Shown here: in pieces, positions 15,863-23,176 of the stretch
Position numbering within the stretch: position 1 is the first letter of the stretch
How the letters are laid out: each line of letters begins with the position of its first letter
NCBI GenBank assembly: GCA_038145175.1
Contig: JAYQPE010000009.1
Span: 1-25,444, forward strand
Reading direction: 5' to 3'
From: ATZT02 sp038145175
Lineage (GTDB): Bacteria > Actinomycetota > Actinomycetes > S36-B12 > UBA5976
Length of the DNA stretch: 25,444 nt
Made by a program: the position numbers and the translations under genes
Notes under the pieces: model-generated
Database searches by the model: none
Seen by the model: the letters and a program-made list of their open reading frames with translations, nothing else
Told to the model about the DNA's origin: nothing

Positions 15863-15880
15863 TACCTTTCTATCAAGGTA
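15863..15880. promoter_or_regulatory. Candidate operator between the divergent catabolic operons
   Basis: TACCTT-TCTATC-AAGGTA is a perfect 6-bp inverted repeat with a 6-base spacer. It lies in the 66-bp gap between the start codons of the dehydratase (15852) and the alcohol dehydrogenase (15919). The gap must hold both promoters, so one dimeric regulator here could control both. The AAGG arm also overlaps a possible ribosome-binding site of the dehydratase. Confidence 0.4.
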
Positions 15881-15918
15881 TTTGGCTTTAATAATGCTCA
15901 ATCTATATTGTTTGCTTT

Positions 15919-16935
15919 ATGAAAGCTTTCGTGGTTACGGCTCCGCTCACATCAGGAGTGCAAGATGTTGCAGAACCCGTTGCTGGCCCTGGTCAAGTAG
16001 TTGTTGAGGTTAGTCGAGTTGGGGTTTGTGGAACTGATGTTGAATTCTTTACCGGAGAAATGGCTTATCTACATTCAGGCCATGAAAAATATCCTATAAG
16101 ACTTGGACATGAATGGTGTGGAGTAATTAGTGAAGTTGGTGAAGGTGTAGATAAAAAACATTTAAAAAGACGTGTCACAGGCGACACCATGTTAGGTTGC
16201 GGTAATTGTTATCGCTGTAAAAATTCAAGACAACATGTTTGTGAAAATAGATTTGAAATTGGAATTAGAAATGGTTGGGCAGGAGCGTTGGCAGAAAAAC
16301 TTTTGGTTCCATTTACTGCCATCCATTTTTTACCTGATTCAATAAATGACACAGTGGGAGCATTAATTGAACCAGGTGGTAATTCTTTAAGAGCAGCAGA
16401 AGCAGCATTAAGTGGTCCTGGTAAAAAAGTTTTAGTGTGGGGTTCTGGAACTATCGGATTACTAACTGCACAATTTGCATCTTTCATGGGTGCATACGTT
16501 CACGTCATTGGTAGAAATCCACAAACACTTTCTTTGGCTAAACAAATGGGTGCAAGTTCTACCAGTAATGATTTTGAAGAAATTGATGAAGGTTTTGATG
16601 CAGTAATTGATTGTACTTTCGATAAGGATATTCCAAATAAAGCTGTCAAATATGTAGAACCAGGTGGAAGAGTTGTTTATATTGGAATTTCTGGAGTAGA
16701 AAGTTTTATAGATTCAAGGGATTTAGTTTTGAAAGATGTCACTGCAGTAGGAATTCTTTCAGCTTCTCCTGGTTTAGAAGGCACAATTCATACTTATGCT
16801 TCAGGAAAGATCGATCCATCTTTAATTGTTGCAGCAACTGTTGGTTTAAGTGAAACTTCAAATGTTTTAGCAGGTAAAAGACCAAATGATGCTGGAGTTG
16901 GACCAAAGATTCACATTGATCCAAGGAAAGACTAG
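15919..16935 (+). CDS. Zinc-dependent medium-chain dehydrogenase (sugar/polyol type)
   Basis: A cytoplasmic NAD(P)-linked alcohol or sugar dehydrogenase of 338 residues. Catalytic zinc ligands: Cys37 (GVCGTDVEFF), His64 and Glu65 (LGHEWCG). Structural zinc: Cys94, 97, 100 and 108. The nucleotide-binding motif VWGSGTIGLL is at 173-182. Relatives include sorbitol, threonine and sugar dehydrogenases. In this cluster it could oxidise the sugar at C1 or the 2-keto-3-deoxy acid at C4; I cannot tell which from sequence. It starts the + strand run and is followed after 9 bases by the SDR gene. Confidence 0.88.
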   Translation: MKAFVVTAPLTSGVQDVAEPVAGPGQVVVEVSRVGVCGTDVEFFTGEMAYLHSGHEKYPIRLGHEWCGVISEVGEGVDKKHLKRRVTGDTMLGCGNCYRCKNSRQHVCENRFEIGIRNGWAGALAEKLLVPFTAIHFLPDSINDTVGALIEPGGNSLRAAEAALSGPGKKVLVWGSGTIGLLTAQFASFMGAYVHVIGRNPQTLSLAKQMGASSTSNDFEEIDEGFDAVIDCTFDKDIPNKAVKYVEPGGRVVYIGISGVESFIDSRDLVLKDVTAVGILSASPGLEGTIHTYASGKIDPSLIVAATVGLSETSNVLAGKRPNDAGVGPKIHIDPRKD

Positions 16936-16944
16936 ATTTTAGTT

Positions 16945-17691
16945 ATGAATGATTTTGAAGGTTTAAAAGTAATAGTTACAGGTGGAGCTTCAGGTATTGG
17001 GGAAGCAACCGCACTGATGTTAAAAAGTCGTGGGGCAACTGTTTTTATTTTTGATAGAAATCAACCAAAAGATCCAATTAATGGAATTAGATATGTAATT
17101 TGTGACATCACAAACAGAAGTGATGTTGTAAAACATGTCACTGATATTGCAAAAAATGGGTTAGACATATTGATAAATAACGCAGGAATTGGCGCAACTG
17201 GTGATGTCACTCAAGCAACAGATGAAGAATGGCACAAAGTATTAGATGTAAATATTGTGGGCACAGCCAGAATGAGTGCTGCCAGTATTCCTTTTTTAAA
17301 AAATTCTTCCAATGCTGCAATAGTTAATGTTTCTTCCATTGTGGCAACAGATGGTTTCCCACAGCGAGCTGTTTATTCAGCTTCTAAAGGTGGAGTTCAT
17401 GCTTTAACACTTGCAATGGCTGCAGATCATATAAACGACAAAATAAGAGTTAATTGTGTAGTGCCTGCAACAGCTGATACTCCTTGGGTGGGAAGACTTT
17501 TAGAAAATAGTCTTGATCCAAAAGCAACTCAAGCTGCACTTATTGCACGACAACCTATGGGAAGACTTGTGACAGCAACAGAAATTGCTCACGCTATTTG
17601 TTATTTAGCGTCACCTATGTCTGCTTCAACTACAGGAACTGCATTAAATGTTGATGGTGGAGTTGGTGGATTAAGAGTTCCACCTAAATAA
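16945..17691 (+). CDS. Short-chain dehydrogenase, 2-keto-3-deoxy-sugar-acid type
   Basis: A classical SDR of 248 residues. The cofactor motif TGGASGIG is at 12-19, NNAG at 78-81, and the catalytic Ser131, Tyr144 and Lys148 in YSASK. No basic residue follows the second strand (FIFDRN), and the Asp there favours NAD over NADP. The C-terminal part, with ADTPWVGRLL and a GTALNVDGG close, resembles proteins annotated as 2-keto-3-deoxy-L-fuconate dehydrogenase in Actinobacteria. It may therefore oxidise C4 of the 2-keto-3-deoxy acid made by the dehydratase, giving the 2,4-diketo acid. It abuts the lactonase gene with no gap (TAA then ATG). A sugar 1-dehydrogenase role is an alternative. Confidence 0.85.
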   Translation: MNDFEGLKVIVTGGASGIGEATALMLKSRGATVFIFDRNQPKDPINGIRYVICDITNRSDVVKHVTDIAKNGLDILINNAGIGATGDVTQATDEEWHKVLDVNIVGTARMSAASIPFLKNSSNAAIVNVSSIVATDGFPQRAVYSASKGGVHALTLAMAADHINDKIRVNCVVPATADTPWVGRLLENSLDPKATQAALIARQPMGRLVTATEIAHAICYLASPMSASTTGTALNVDGGVGGLRVPPK

Positions 17692-18546
17692 ATGATTGAA
17701 GTTGAAGTATTTGATGACAGAAGATGTCATCTTGGCGAAGGCCCTACTGCAAGTGGAACAAATAATGAATTAATTACTTGGGTTGACATTATTAATGGAA
17801 AAGTTTTAAAAAAGAATCTTGAAACTGGGAAAACCAGTGAATACGAAGTTAAGGAACATGTTGGTTTTGCTATTCCTAGAATTAATGGGGGAGAAGTTTT
17901 AGGAATTAATTCAGGACCTGTGTTAAGAGATGAGGATGGAAATGTTAAAAAACTTCCTTCACGAGAATCTGACAATATAAAAACAAGATGGAATGATGCC
18001 AAAGTTTCTCCAACGGGGGAACTATTTCTAGGAACACTAACCTACGATTTAGTACCTGATCAAAGTGCTCTATACAAAATCTCTCAAGATGGCACAGAAA
18101 TAAATAAAGTGTTAGCTGAAGTTACTTTGGCAAATGGACTTGATTGGAGTGTTGATGGCCACACCTTTTATTTCATTGATTCACTCAAACATTGTGTTTA
18201 TGCATTTTCTTACGACGGAAAAGAAATAACAGAAAAAAGAATTGTGATTCAATTTGATTCCTCCACCATCCCAGATGGCATGTGTATAGATAGTGAAGAT
18301 GGTTTATGGATTGCTTTTTGGGATGGTTCAGAAGTTAGACGCTATGACGAAAAATATAAATTAAGTGAAAAGATTTCATTTCCTGTTAAAAATACAACTT
18401 CTTGTTGTTTTGCTGGCAAAGAACTTGATCAATTAATTGTGACCAGCGCTCATGATGGAAAACTTGAATTAAATAAGCATGCAGGACTTACCTTTATTTG
18501 TAATCCTGGAATTGCGGGAAAAAAGCAAAATCTATTTGGGAACTAG
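17692..18546 (+). CDS. SMP-30/gluconolactonase-family sugar lactonase
   Basis: A six-bladed beta-propeller lactonase of 284 residues that would hydrolyse a sugar lactone to the aldonic acid. Metal and substrate residues characteristic of the family are in place: Glu16 (HLGEGP), Arg99 and Asn101 (TRWNDAKV), Asn148 (LANGLDW) and Asp195 (PDGMCID). The ATG follows the SDR stop directly, so the two are translationally linked. This is the last intact gene of the + strand run before the regulator remnant at 18543, and its stop codon overlaps that remnant. The lactone substrate is unknown. Confidence 0.88.
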   Translation: MIEVEVFDDRRCHLGEGPTASGTNNELITWVDIINGKVLKKNLETGKTSEYEVKEHVGFAIPRINGGEVLGINSGPVLRDEDGNVKKLPSRESDNIKTRWNDAKVSPTGELFLGTLTYDLVPDQSALYKISQDGTEINKVLAEVTLANGLDWSVDGHTFYFIDSLKHCVYAFSYDGKEITEKRIVIQFDSSTIPDGMCIDSEDGLWIAFWDGSEVRRYDEKYKLSEKISFPVKNTTSCCFAGKELDQLIVTSAHDGKLELNKHAGLTFICNPGIAGKKQNLFGN

Positions 18547-18635
18547 CTTTCCTTCTTGATCATTTTGATTAATTCATCCACAGGGGTTTGCATTTGTTGT
18601 TTGGGATTAGAGCCCACATTCATCCCAAAACTTAG
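18543..18635 (-). pseudogene. 3' remnant of a second TetR-type regulator copy
   Basis: These 93 bases align without gaps to 20522-20614, the 3' end of the TetR gene, with 15 mismatches (84% identity). Read on the - strand they encode FGMNVGSNPKQQMQTPVDEL and then IKMIKKES plus a stop, matching the intact FWMNFGFNPKQQMQTTVDEL, IKMIKKES ending. Homology stops at about 18635, so only about the last 30 codons remain. No start, helix-turn-helix or promoter is left. The open frame, mostly synonymous or mild changes, and divergence suggest an old paralogue whose front was lost or replaced. Confidence 0.88.
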
Positions 18636-18802
18636 ATGTTTTAAATCTAACAACTATAGATTTAGAACCAATTTATTTTTCTCCTTATGAAGCTTGCAAA
18701 GTTATTTCTTAAAAACTTATTTCAAATCAAATTCTTTATTTGGGGCGCATTAAACTTAACCATGTGTTAAACTGAATCCAATTCAATTTTTAAGGAAATG
18801 GC
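18636..18802 (+). promoter_or_regulatory. Promoter region of the OmpA-like secreted protein gene
   Basis: This stretch has no gene. It holds a perfect 8-bp inverted repeat with a 7-base spacer (TAAATCTA at 18642-18649 and TAGATTTA at 18657-18664). There is also a second palindrome, TTAAC-CATGT-GTTAA (18756-18770), and two direct copies of TTAAACT (18750-18756 and 18767-18773). A good ribosome-binding site AAGGA (18792-18796) sits 6 bases before the TTG start. The density of symmetric elements suggests regulated expression. Confidence 0.5.
18771..18787 (+). repeat. 17-bp element shared with the TetR/FAH intergenic region
   Basis: ACTGAATCCAATTCAAT occurs here and, in inverted orientation, at 21286-21302. 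It contains TGAAT-CCA-ATTCA, a 5-bp inverted repeat around three bases, as expected of a TetR-type half-site pair. Both copies lie upstream of genes around the same regulator. Confidence 0.6.
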
Positions 18803-20488
18803 TTGCTCGAACGCTTAAAAAAAGGTAAAAAAAACCCGCTAAGTTTATTCGTTATTCTCGGAATTATTTTCTTGCAAATAAATGTTGTTTCAGACGCCAA
18901 AGCGAATTCCTCTCCAAATTCGTTCACGGTTCAAGGACAATCCTGGGTAAACGTCCCTGATTCAGAGCGAATTTATCTTGAAAATTTTGGTGGCGGAAAT
19001 AGGGATGATGCAGCATTGCGATATGTGGCAAGTGGTGTCACTTGTACTTATAATTCCGTGACAGCTAATGGTCCATTCTTAACACCCGTTGATTTAAATC
19101 AAACACATTGCACACAAAATGGTTCTGCTTACGATCCAATAAATGATAGCTCAAGACTTGGATCATTACCTATTGGTTTTTCAATCAATTTTTATGGAAC
19201 GAACTACACATCTCTTTGGCCTTCTACAAATGGTGGCGTTTACTTTGATTCCCCAAAAATACAATATGAAGATAGTTTGCCCCATTTGGCATTCTCATCA
19301 AATTCGTCTGTTTTGTTTCCATTAGGAGCCGATCAGGTTTACCGAGCTGGTAAATCGAATTTTTGGATGGCTCAAACTACAGTCAACTCAAAACCAGCAT
19401 TTGTTTTAAGTTGGGAAAAATTTGATACATGGGGAAATGCAAATGAAAAGTTTAGTTATCAATTAGTTTTTCTAAATCTTGGAAGTGGAGATTTTGATGC
19501 TTGGTTTAATTATGATGAACTTTCAAATTTTGATAATCAATTTGGTTACTATGCACCGTATTTTATCGTTGATGCAAATTCTGGAGTCAATACTGCTTCT
19601 GACTTAGTCACTGGTATTTATTCGAATGATTTACCAACAACTTGTACGAGCGTTATTAGCCATGGGTCATTTGGTACTCTGACGAGTAATGTTTTTTCTG
19701 GATTATCTAATTATTATTTCAAATTAGAAAATGCAAGTACGAAATCTATTTCATTATGGACAGATCCAGGTTGCACTAGTTCACGGATAGATTTCACGAC
19801 GTTACAAAATGAAGGCGCAAATGGCAAAGCTTTTTATGAACTATACGTTGATGATGGAAGTAAAAGTCTTGCGATAGGGTGGAGCATTTATGACGGTTCA
19901 ACAATTACAACAACAGAATTAATTCCGAACTCAACAATTGCTGAATTAATTAATGGTGGTACGGATCAAATAATTTCTAAATCAATCAATACAACGACTC
20001 CAGGTCGTTTCATTATTGGTCAAAGAAGTGGAGTTACAACAAATAATGTCGAAAGCGACATACCAGTTAATTCATCAAGTGGTGGAGGTGGTTCAGGAAA
20101 TCAAGCAGTTCCTGTTTTAAATATTTGTAATAATTTAAAGGTTATTGTTAATTTCGAAGGCGGTTCGAGCAAATTAACGAAAGCAGCATTGAGGAAATTA
20201 AAAGATACAATAAATGAGATTAAAAAATGTGAATATAAAAATGTAAAAATAGTTGGCTACACTTCCATAGATAAACAAGATTCTCCAAATTATAAAATAT
20301 TCAGAAAAAATCTTTCAGACTCTCGCGCATTAAATGTAAAATTAGAAATCGAGTCAAAACTGGGTAAAGAATACAAAAATATTAATTATAAATTAGCTGG
20401 ATTATCCGAAAAAAATCCTTTAAAATCAAATAAATATGAAAAAACAAGAAAATCAAATCGAAGAGTCGAAATTCTAATTACAAAGTAA
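18803..20488 (+). CDS. Secreted protein with nidogen-like region and OmpA-like C-terminus
   Basis: The TTG start is set by AAGGA six bases upstream; the ATG five bases earlier leads to a stop after six codons. A signal peptide covers residues 1-34 (ending DAKA). Residues about 115-265 (SLPIGFSINFYGTNY, STNGGVYFDS, FSYQLVFLNLGSGDFDAWFN) resemble a nidogen-type (NIDO) extracellular domain. A SSSGGGGSGNQ linker at 424-434 leads to an OmpA-like peptidoglycan-binding domain (VIVNFEGGSSKL, VKIVGYTS, NLSDSRALNV, SNRRVEIL). The usual Asp of the GHTD motif is Ser here, while the Arg in SDSRA is kept, so peptidoglycan binding is uncertain. It is probably a cell-wall adhesin or binding protein. It interrupts the sugar cluster and has no evident link to it. 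Confidence 0.75.
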   Translation: MLERLKKGKKNPLSLFVILGIIFLQINVVSDAKANSSPNSFTVQGQSWVNVPDSERIYLENFGGGNRDDAALRYVASGVTCTYNSVTANGPFLTPVDLNQTHCTQNGSAYDPINDSSRLGSLPIGFSINFYGTNYTSLWPSTNGGVYFDSPKIQYEDSLPHLAFSSNSSVLFPLGADQVYRAGKSNFWMAQTTVNSKPAFVLSWEKFDTWGNANEKFSYQLVFLNLGSGDFDAWFNYDELSNFDNQFGYYAPYFIVDANSGVNTASDLVTGIYSNDLPTTCTSVISHGSFGTLTSNVFSGLSNYYFKLENASTKSISLWTDPGCTSSRIDFTTLQNEGANGKAFYELYVDDGSKSLAIGWSIYDGSTITTTELIPNSTIAELINGGTDQIISKSINTTTPGRFIIGQRSGVTTNNVESDIPVNSSSGGGGSGNQAVPVLNICNNLKVIVNFEGGSSKLTKAALRKLKDTINEIKKCEYKNVKIVGYTSIDKQDSPNYKIFRKNLSDSRALNVKLEIESKLGKEYKNINYKLAGLSEKNPLKSNKYEKTRKSNRRVEILITK

Positions 20489-20521
20489 TATTTTTTGTTG
20501 TTACAGAGTTAGTATATTATT

Positions 20522-21241
20522 TTAGCTTTCCTTTTTAATCATCTTAATTAATTCATCCACAGTGGTTTGCATTTGCTGTTTGGGATTGAAACCAAAATTC
20601 ATCCAAAAAGGTAGTTTCTGGTTTTCAGGTTGTCGACCAGCCATCCAAAGTCCTCCACCTAAAGTTGCAAAGCCGATAACTGTTAAATAAGTAACAAATT
20701 TTGTGTCAGTTTTATTAAATGTGGCAATTTGTACCGCGTTATATAACTTAAAATCCTGCTTCTTTTGCAATGACCTAATTGCTGAAGCAAGAAATGTTAC
20801 GTTTGAAATACCGATTTCTCCAACATGTTTCAAGAAATGTTTAATGATGGGATTAACATCTTCTGAATATTTTGAACCAGATCTTATGACCTGATAAGGA
20901 AATTCAAGAATTACTCCAATACCGGGTAATTCGGTGGTCCATTTAATAGTTCTATCTACCCAGCTTCTAATTATTTTTTCGGGACTAATTTCATCAGCAT
21001 TAAGTTCTTGAATTCCTACAACATGTTTTTTATATGAATAAATTACAGTGTCTAAAATTAATTCTTCACCAGTTTTGTAATAATGATGTATATTTCCTGG
21101 ACTTATATCTAATATTTTTGCCACATTTTTTAACTCAAGTCCTGCAGATCCTTGTTTACCTAGAATCTTTTCTGATTCAAGCAGAATTTTTCGATGCGTG
21201 TTATTAATGTCTAGGTAGTTTGAAGGAAAATTAAAATCCAC
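20522..21241 (-). CDS. TetR-family transcriptional regulator
   Basis: A helix-turn-helix of TetR type lies near the N-terminus: THRKILLESEKILGKQGSAG, then LKNVAKILDISPGNIHHYYK and TGEELILDTV. The rest is an all-helical ligand-binding domain with no motif I recognise. The frame is open to 21418, but that would overlap the FAH gene and include non-homologous residues, so I prefer the GTG at 21241, giving 239 residues. It is divergent from the FAH gene, whose gap carries the shared 17-bp element. It probably represses the sugar genes in response to a pathway intermediate. Its 3' end is duplicated at 18543-18635. Confidence 0.8.
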   Translation of the reverse strand: MDFNFPSNYLDINNTHRKILLESEKILGKQGSAGLELKNVAKILDISPGNIHHYYKTGEELILDTVIYSYKKHVVGIQELNADEISPEKIIRSWVDRTIKWTTELPGIGVILEFPYQVIRSGSKYSEDVNPIIKHFLKHVGEIGISNVTFLASAIRSLQKKQDFKLYNAVQIATFNKTDTKFVTYLTVIGFATLGGGLWMAGRQPENQKLPFWMNFGFNPKQQMQTTVDELIKMIKKES

Positions 21242-21285
21242 AAATTTCTTTTCTACTATTTGTATTATTCTAACAGTTTCATTTG

Positions 21286-21302
21286 ATTGAATTGGATTCA
21301 GT
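21286..21302 (-). promoter_or_regulatory. Candidate TetR operator between regulator and FAH gene
   Basis: This is the second exact copy of the 17-bp element (here read on the - strand), containing TGAATTGGATTCA at 21288-21300. It lies 45 bases upstream of the divergent TetR start and about 50 bases upstream of the FAH start. A possible -10 box, TATGAT (21327-21332), lies between it and the FAH gene. A site here could block both promoters. Confidence 0.5.
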
Positions 21303-21352
21303 AAATATGCACACTTTAGATGAGGGTATGATTTAAGAATAAGGAGGATTTC

Positions 21353-22201
21353 ATGAAAATTGCCCGACTTGGTGAATTTGGCAAAGAAAAACCAGCAGTA
21401 GTGGTTTCTGAAACTCAAGCTGTGTTTATTGATGATGTTATTTCTGATTGGAATAGAACAGAATTAGAAAATGGTGCTTTAGAAAAAGTAAAAAAAATAG
21501 ATTTAGCAAGTAAACCAAAAGTTAATCTTTCAGATTTTAGATTAGGTTCTCCTGTTGCAAGACCTACAAAAGCAATCTGTGTGGGATTAAATTATGCAAA
21601 GCATGCAAAAGAATCAGGTGCAGAACCTCCAAAAGAACCAGTGATTTTTATGAAAGCTCCAGACACTGTTGTTGGTGGTTTTGACGACATTGTTATTCCA
21701 CCAAATTCAATAAAAACAGATTATGAAGTTGAAATTTGTGTAGTTATTGGAAAAAACGCACTGTATTTAGAATCTCCTGAAAAAGCTCAAGAAGTAATTC
21801 TTGGTTACACAGTTTCTCAAGATGTTAGTGAACGTCATTGGCAAATTGAACGAAGTGGCCAATGGGTTAAAGGTAAATCATTTCCTACATTTAATCCAGT
21901 AGGCCCTTGGATTGTTACTAAAGACGAATTTGATCCAAGTGATGTAAGACTTTGGTCAAAAGTTGATGGAGAAAAAAGACAAGATTCCAAGACAAGTGAC
22001 ATGATTTTTAACATTAATCATTGTGTCTGGTACATCTCTCAATTCATGGAATTAAAAGCAGGAGACATTATTAATACTGGAACTCCTGAAGGTGTTGGAA
22101 TGGGGCACAAACCAGAAAAGTATTTAAAAGCTGGTCAAGTTGTTGAAACCGGAATTGATGGAATAGGTGTAATTAAATCTAACGTTGTCAGCCACAAATA
22201 G
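21353..22201 (+). CDS. FAH-family hydrolase, 2,4-diketo-3-deoxy-sugar-acid type
   Basis: A metal-dependent C-C bond hydrolase of 282 residues from the fumarylacetoacetate hydrolase superfamily. Metal ligands are Glu125 and Glu127 (TDYEVEICVVIGK) and Asp157 (QDVSERHWQIERSGQWVKGK). The core blocks VGLNYAKHAKESG, NTGTPEGVGMG and KAGQVVETGIDGIG are typical. The DVSER...WQ.ERSGQW pattern is characteristic of enzymes that cleave 2,4-diketo-3-deoxy-L-fuconate or related acids to pyruvate and lactate or glycolate. It has the strongest ribosome-binding site in the cluster (AAGGAGG, 21341-21347) and is followed after 12 bases by the Gfo/Idh gene. The role as the last cleavage step is inferred from family and neighbours. 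Confidence 0.87.
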   Translation: MKIARLGEFGKEKPAVVVSETQAVFIDDVISDWNRTELENGALEKVKKIDLASKPKVNLSDFRLGSPVARPTKAICVGLNYAKHAKESGAEPPKEPVIFMKAPDTVVGGFDDIVIPPNSIKTDYEVEICVVIGKNALYLESPEKAQEVILGYTVSQDVSERHWQIERSGQWVKGKSFPTFNPVGPWIVTKDEFDPSDVRLWSKVDGEKRQDSKTSDMIFNINHCVWYISQFMELKAGDIINTGTPEGVGMGHKPEKYLKAGQVVETGIDGIGVIKSNVVSHK

Positions 22202-22213
22202 GAGAACTATAAA

Positions 22214-23176
22214 TTGAAAAAAGTTCAATGGGGATTTATTGCAGCAGGAGAAATAGCTAGAAAAGCATTGCATCCGGCATTAATTAATTCAGAATTTGGT
22301 GATATTAATGCAGTAGCTGGAAAAGATCCTGAAAGAGCTAAAAAGTTATCTCCAAGTGGAAAAATCTATACAGATTATCAACAAATAGTTGATGATCCAG
22401 AAATTGAAGCAGTTTATATTTCTTTACCCAATTCTTTACATATTCCATGGTCAATTGCAGCTATGAAAGCTGGTAAACACGTTTTATGCGAGAAACCAGT
22501 TGCGATGAATTCTAAAGAATTAGAAGAGGCAATAAAAGTAAAGAATGAAACAGGAATGCTAATTATGGAAGCAAGTTGGAATAGGTGGCATCCTCGAACA
22601 ATAAGAATTAAACAATTAGTTGATCAAAAAGCAATTGGTGAAATAAAAGAAATAAATGCTGGTTTTACCTATGACGGATTAGATCCTCAAAACATTAGAG
22701 CAATTCCTGAATTAGGTGGGGGAAGTCTTTACGATCTTGGGCCTTATTCAACAGTGGCTCCATTGTGGATCATGGATTTTGCCCCAGTAAGTGATATTAA
22801 AACTGAAGTAACTTGGCATCCTGGTGGAAGTGATGAAACCACAATTGCCACTTACAAAATTGGTAACGCTCAGGCAAAAACTCTAACTTCAATGAATACT
22901 CCAGACACTATTTATTTGGAGATAATTGGAGAAAAAGGCAAAATTGCAACCCTTGGAAATGATGCTTTTAATTCTCACAACAAATCAAGTCAATTAGAGA
23001 TCACAATTGATGGCAAAACCGAAGTTGAAAACTTTGCTGCTTGTGATCCATATCAATTAATGGCAGATTCTTTTGCTAAAGCAATAAGAGGAGAAAAAGC
23101 TTGGCTTTTGCCTTTAGAAGATTCTTTAAGATTTTCTAAAATATTTGATGCAATATTTGCAACAATGAAAAAGTAA
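22214..23176 (+). CDS. Gfo/Idh/MocA oxidoreductase, aldose 1-dehydrogenase-like
   Basis: A 320-residue NAD(P)-dependent sugar oxidoreductase. The N-terminal cofactor loop is degenerate (WGFIAAGEIA for the usual GxGxxA). The catalytic Lys is in CEKPVAM (EKP at 93-95), and the substrate domain has GGGSLYDLGPYST, with Tyr178 in the family's variable position as in D-xylose and dihydrodiol dehydrogenases. These oxidise aldoses at C1 to lactones, which would supply the SMP-30 lactonase. The start is a TTG with GGAGAA upstream. Its stop codon is immediately followed by the stop of panB on the other strand, with no bases between. Confidence 0.85.
   Translation: MKKVQWGFIAAGEIARKALHPALINSEFGDINAVAGKDPERAKKLSPSGKIYTDYQQIVDDPEIEAVYISLPNSLHIPWSIAAMKAGKHVLCEKPVAMNSKELEEAIKVKNETGMLIMEASWNRWHPRTIRIKQLVDQKAIGEIKEINAGFTYDGLDPQNIRAIPELGGGSLYDLGPYSTVAPLWIMDFAPVSDIKTEVTWHPGGSDETTIATYKIGNAQAKTLTSMNTPDTIYLEIIGEKGKIATLGNDAFNSHNKSSQLEITIDGKTEVENFAACDPYQLMADSFAKAIRGEKAWLLPLEDSLRFSKIFDAIFATMKK

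Noticed and set aside
18543..20614. Composite transposon or IS element around the OmpA-like gene
   Set aside because: No transposase, terminal inverted repeats or short target duplication; the flanking similarity is a diverged gene end.
21242..21418. Longer N-terminus for the TetR gene
   Set aside because: It would overlap the FAH gene and its ribosome-binding site and add about 59 residues ahead of the helix-turn-helix region.
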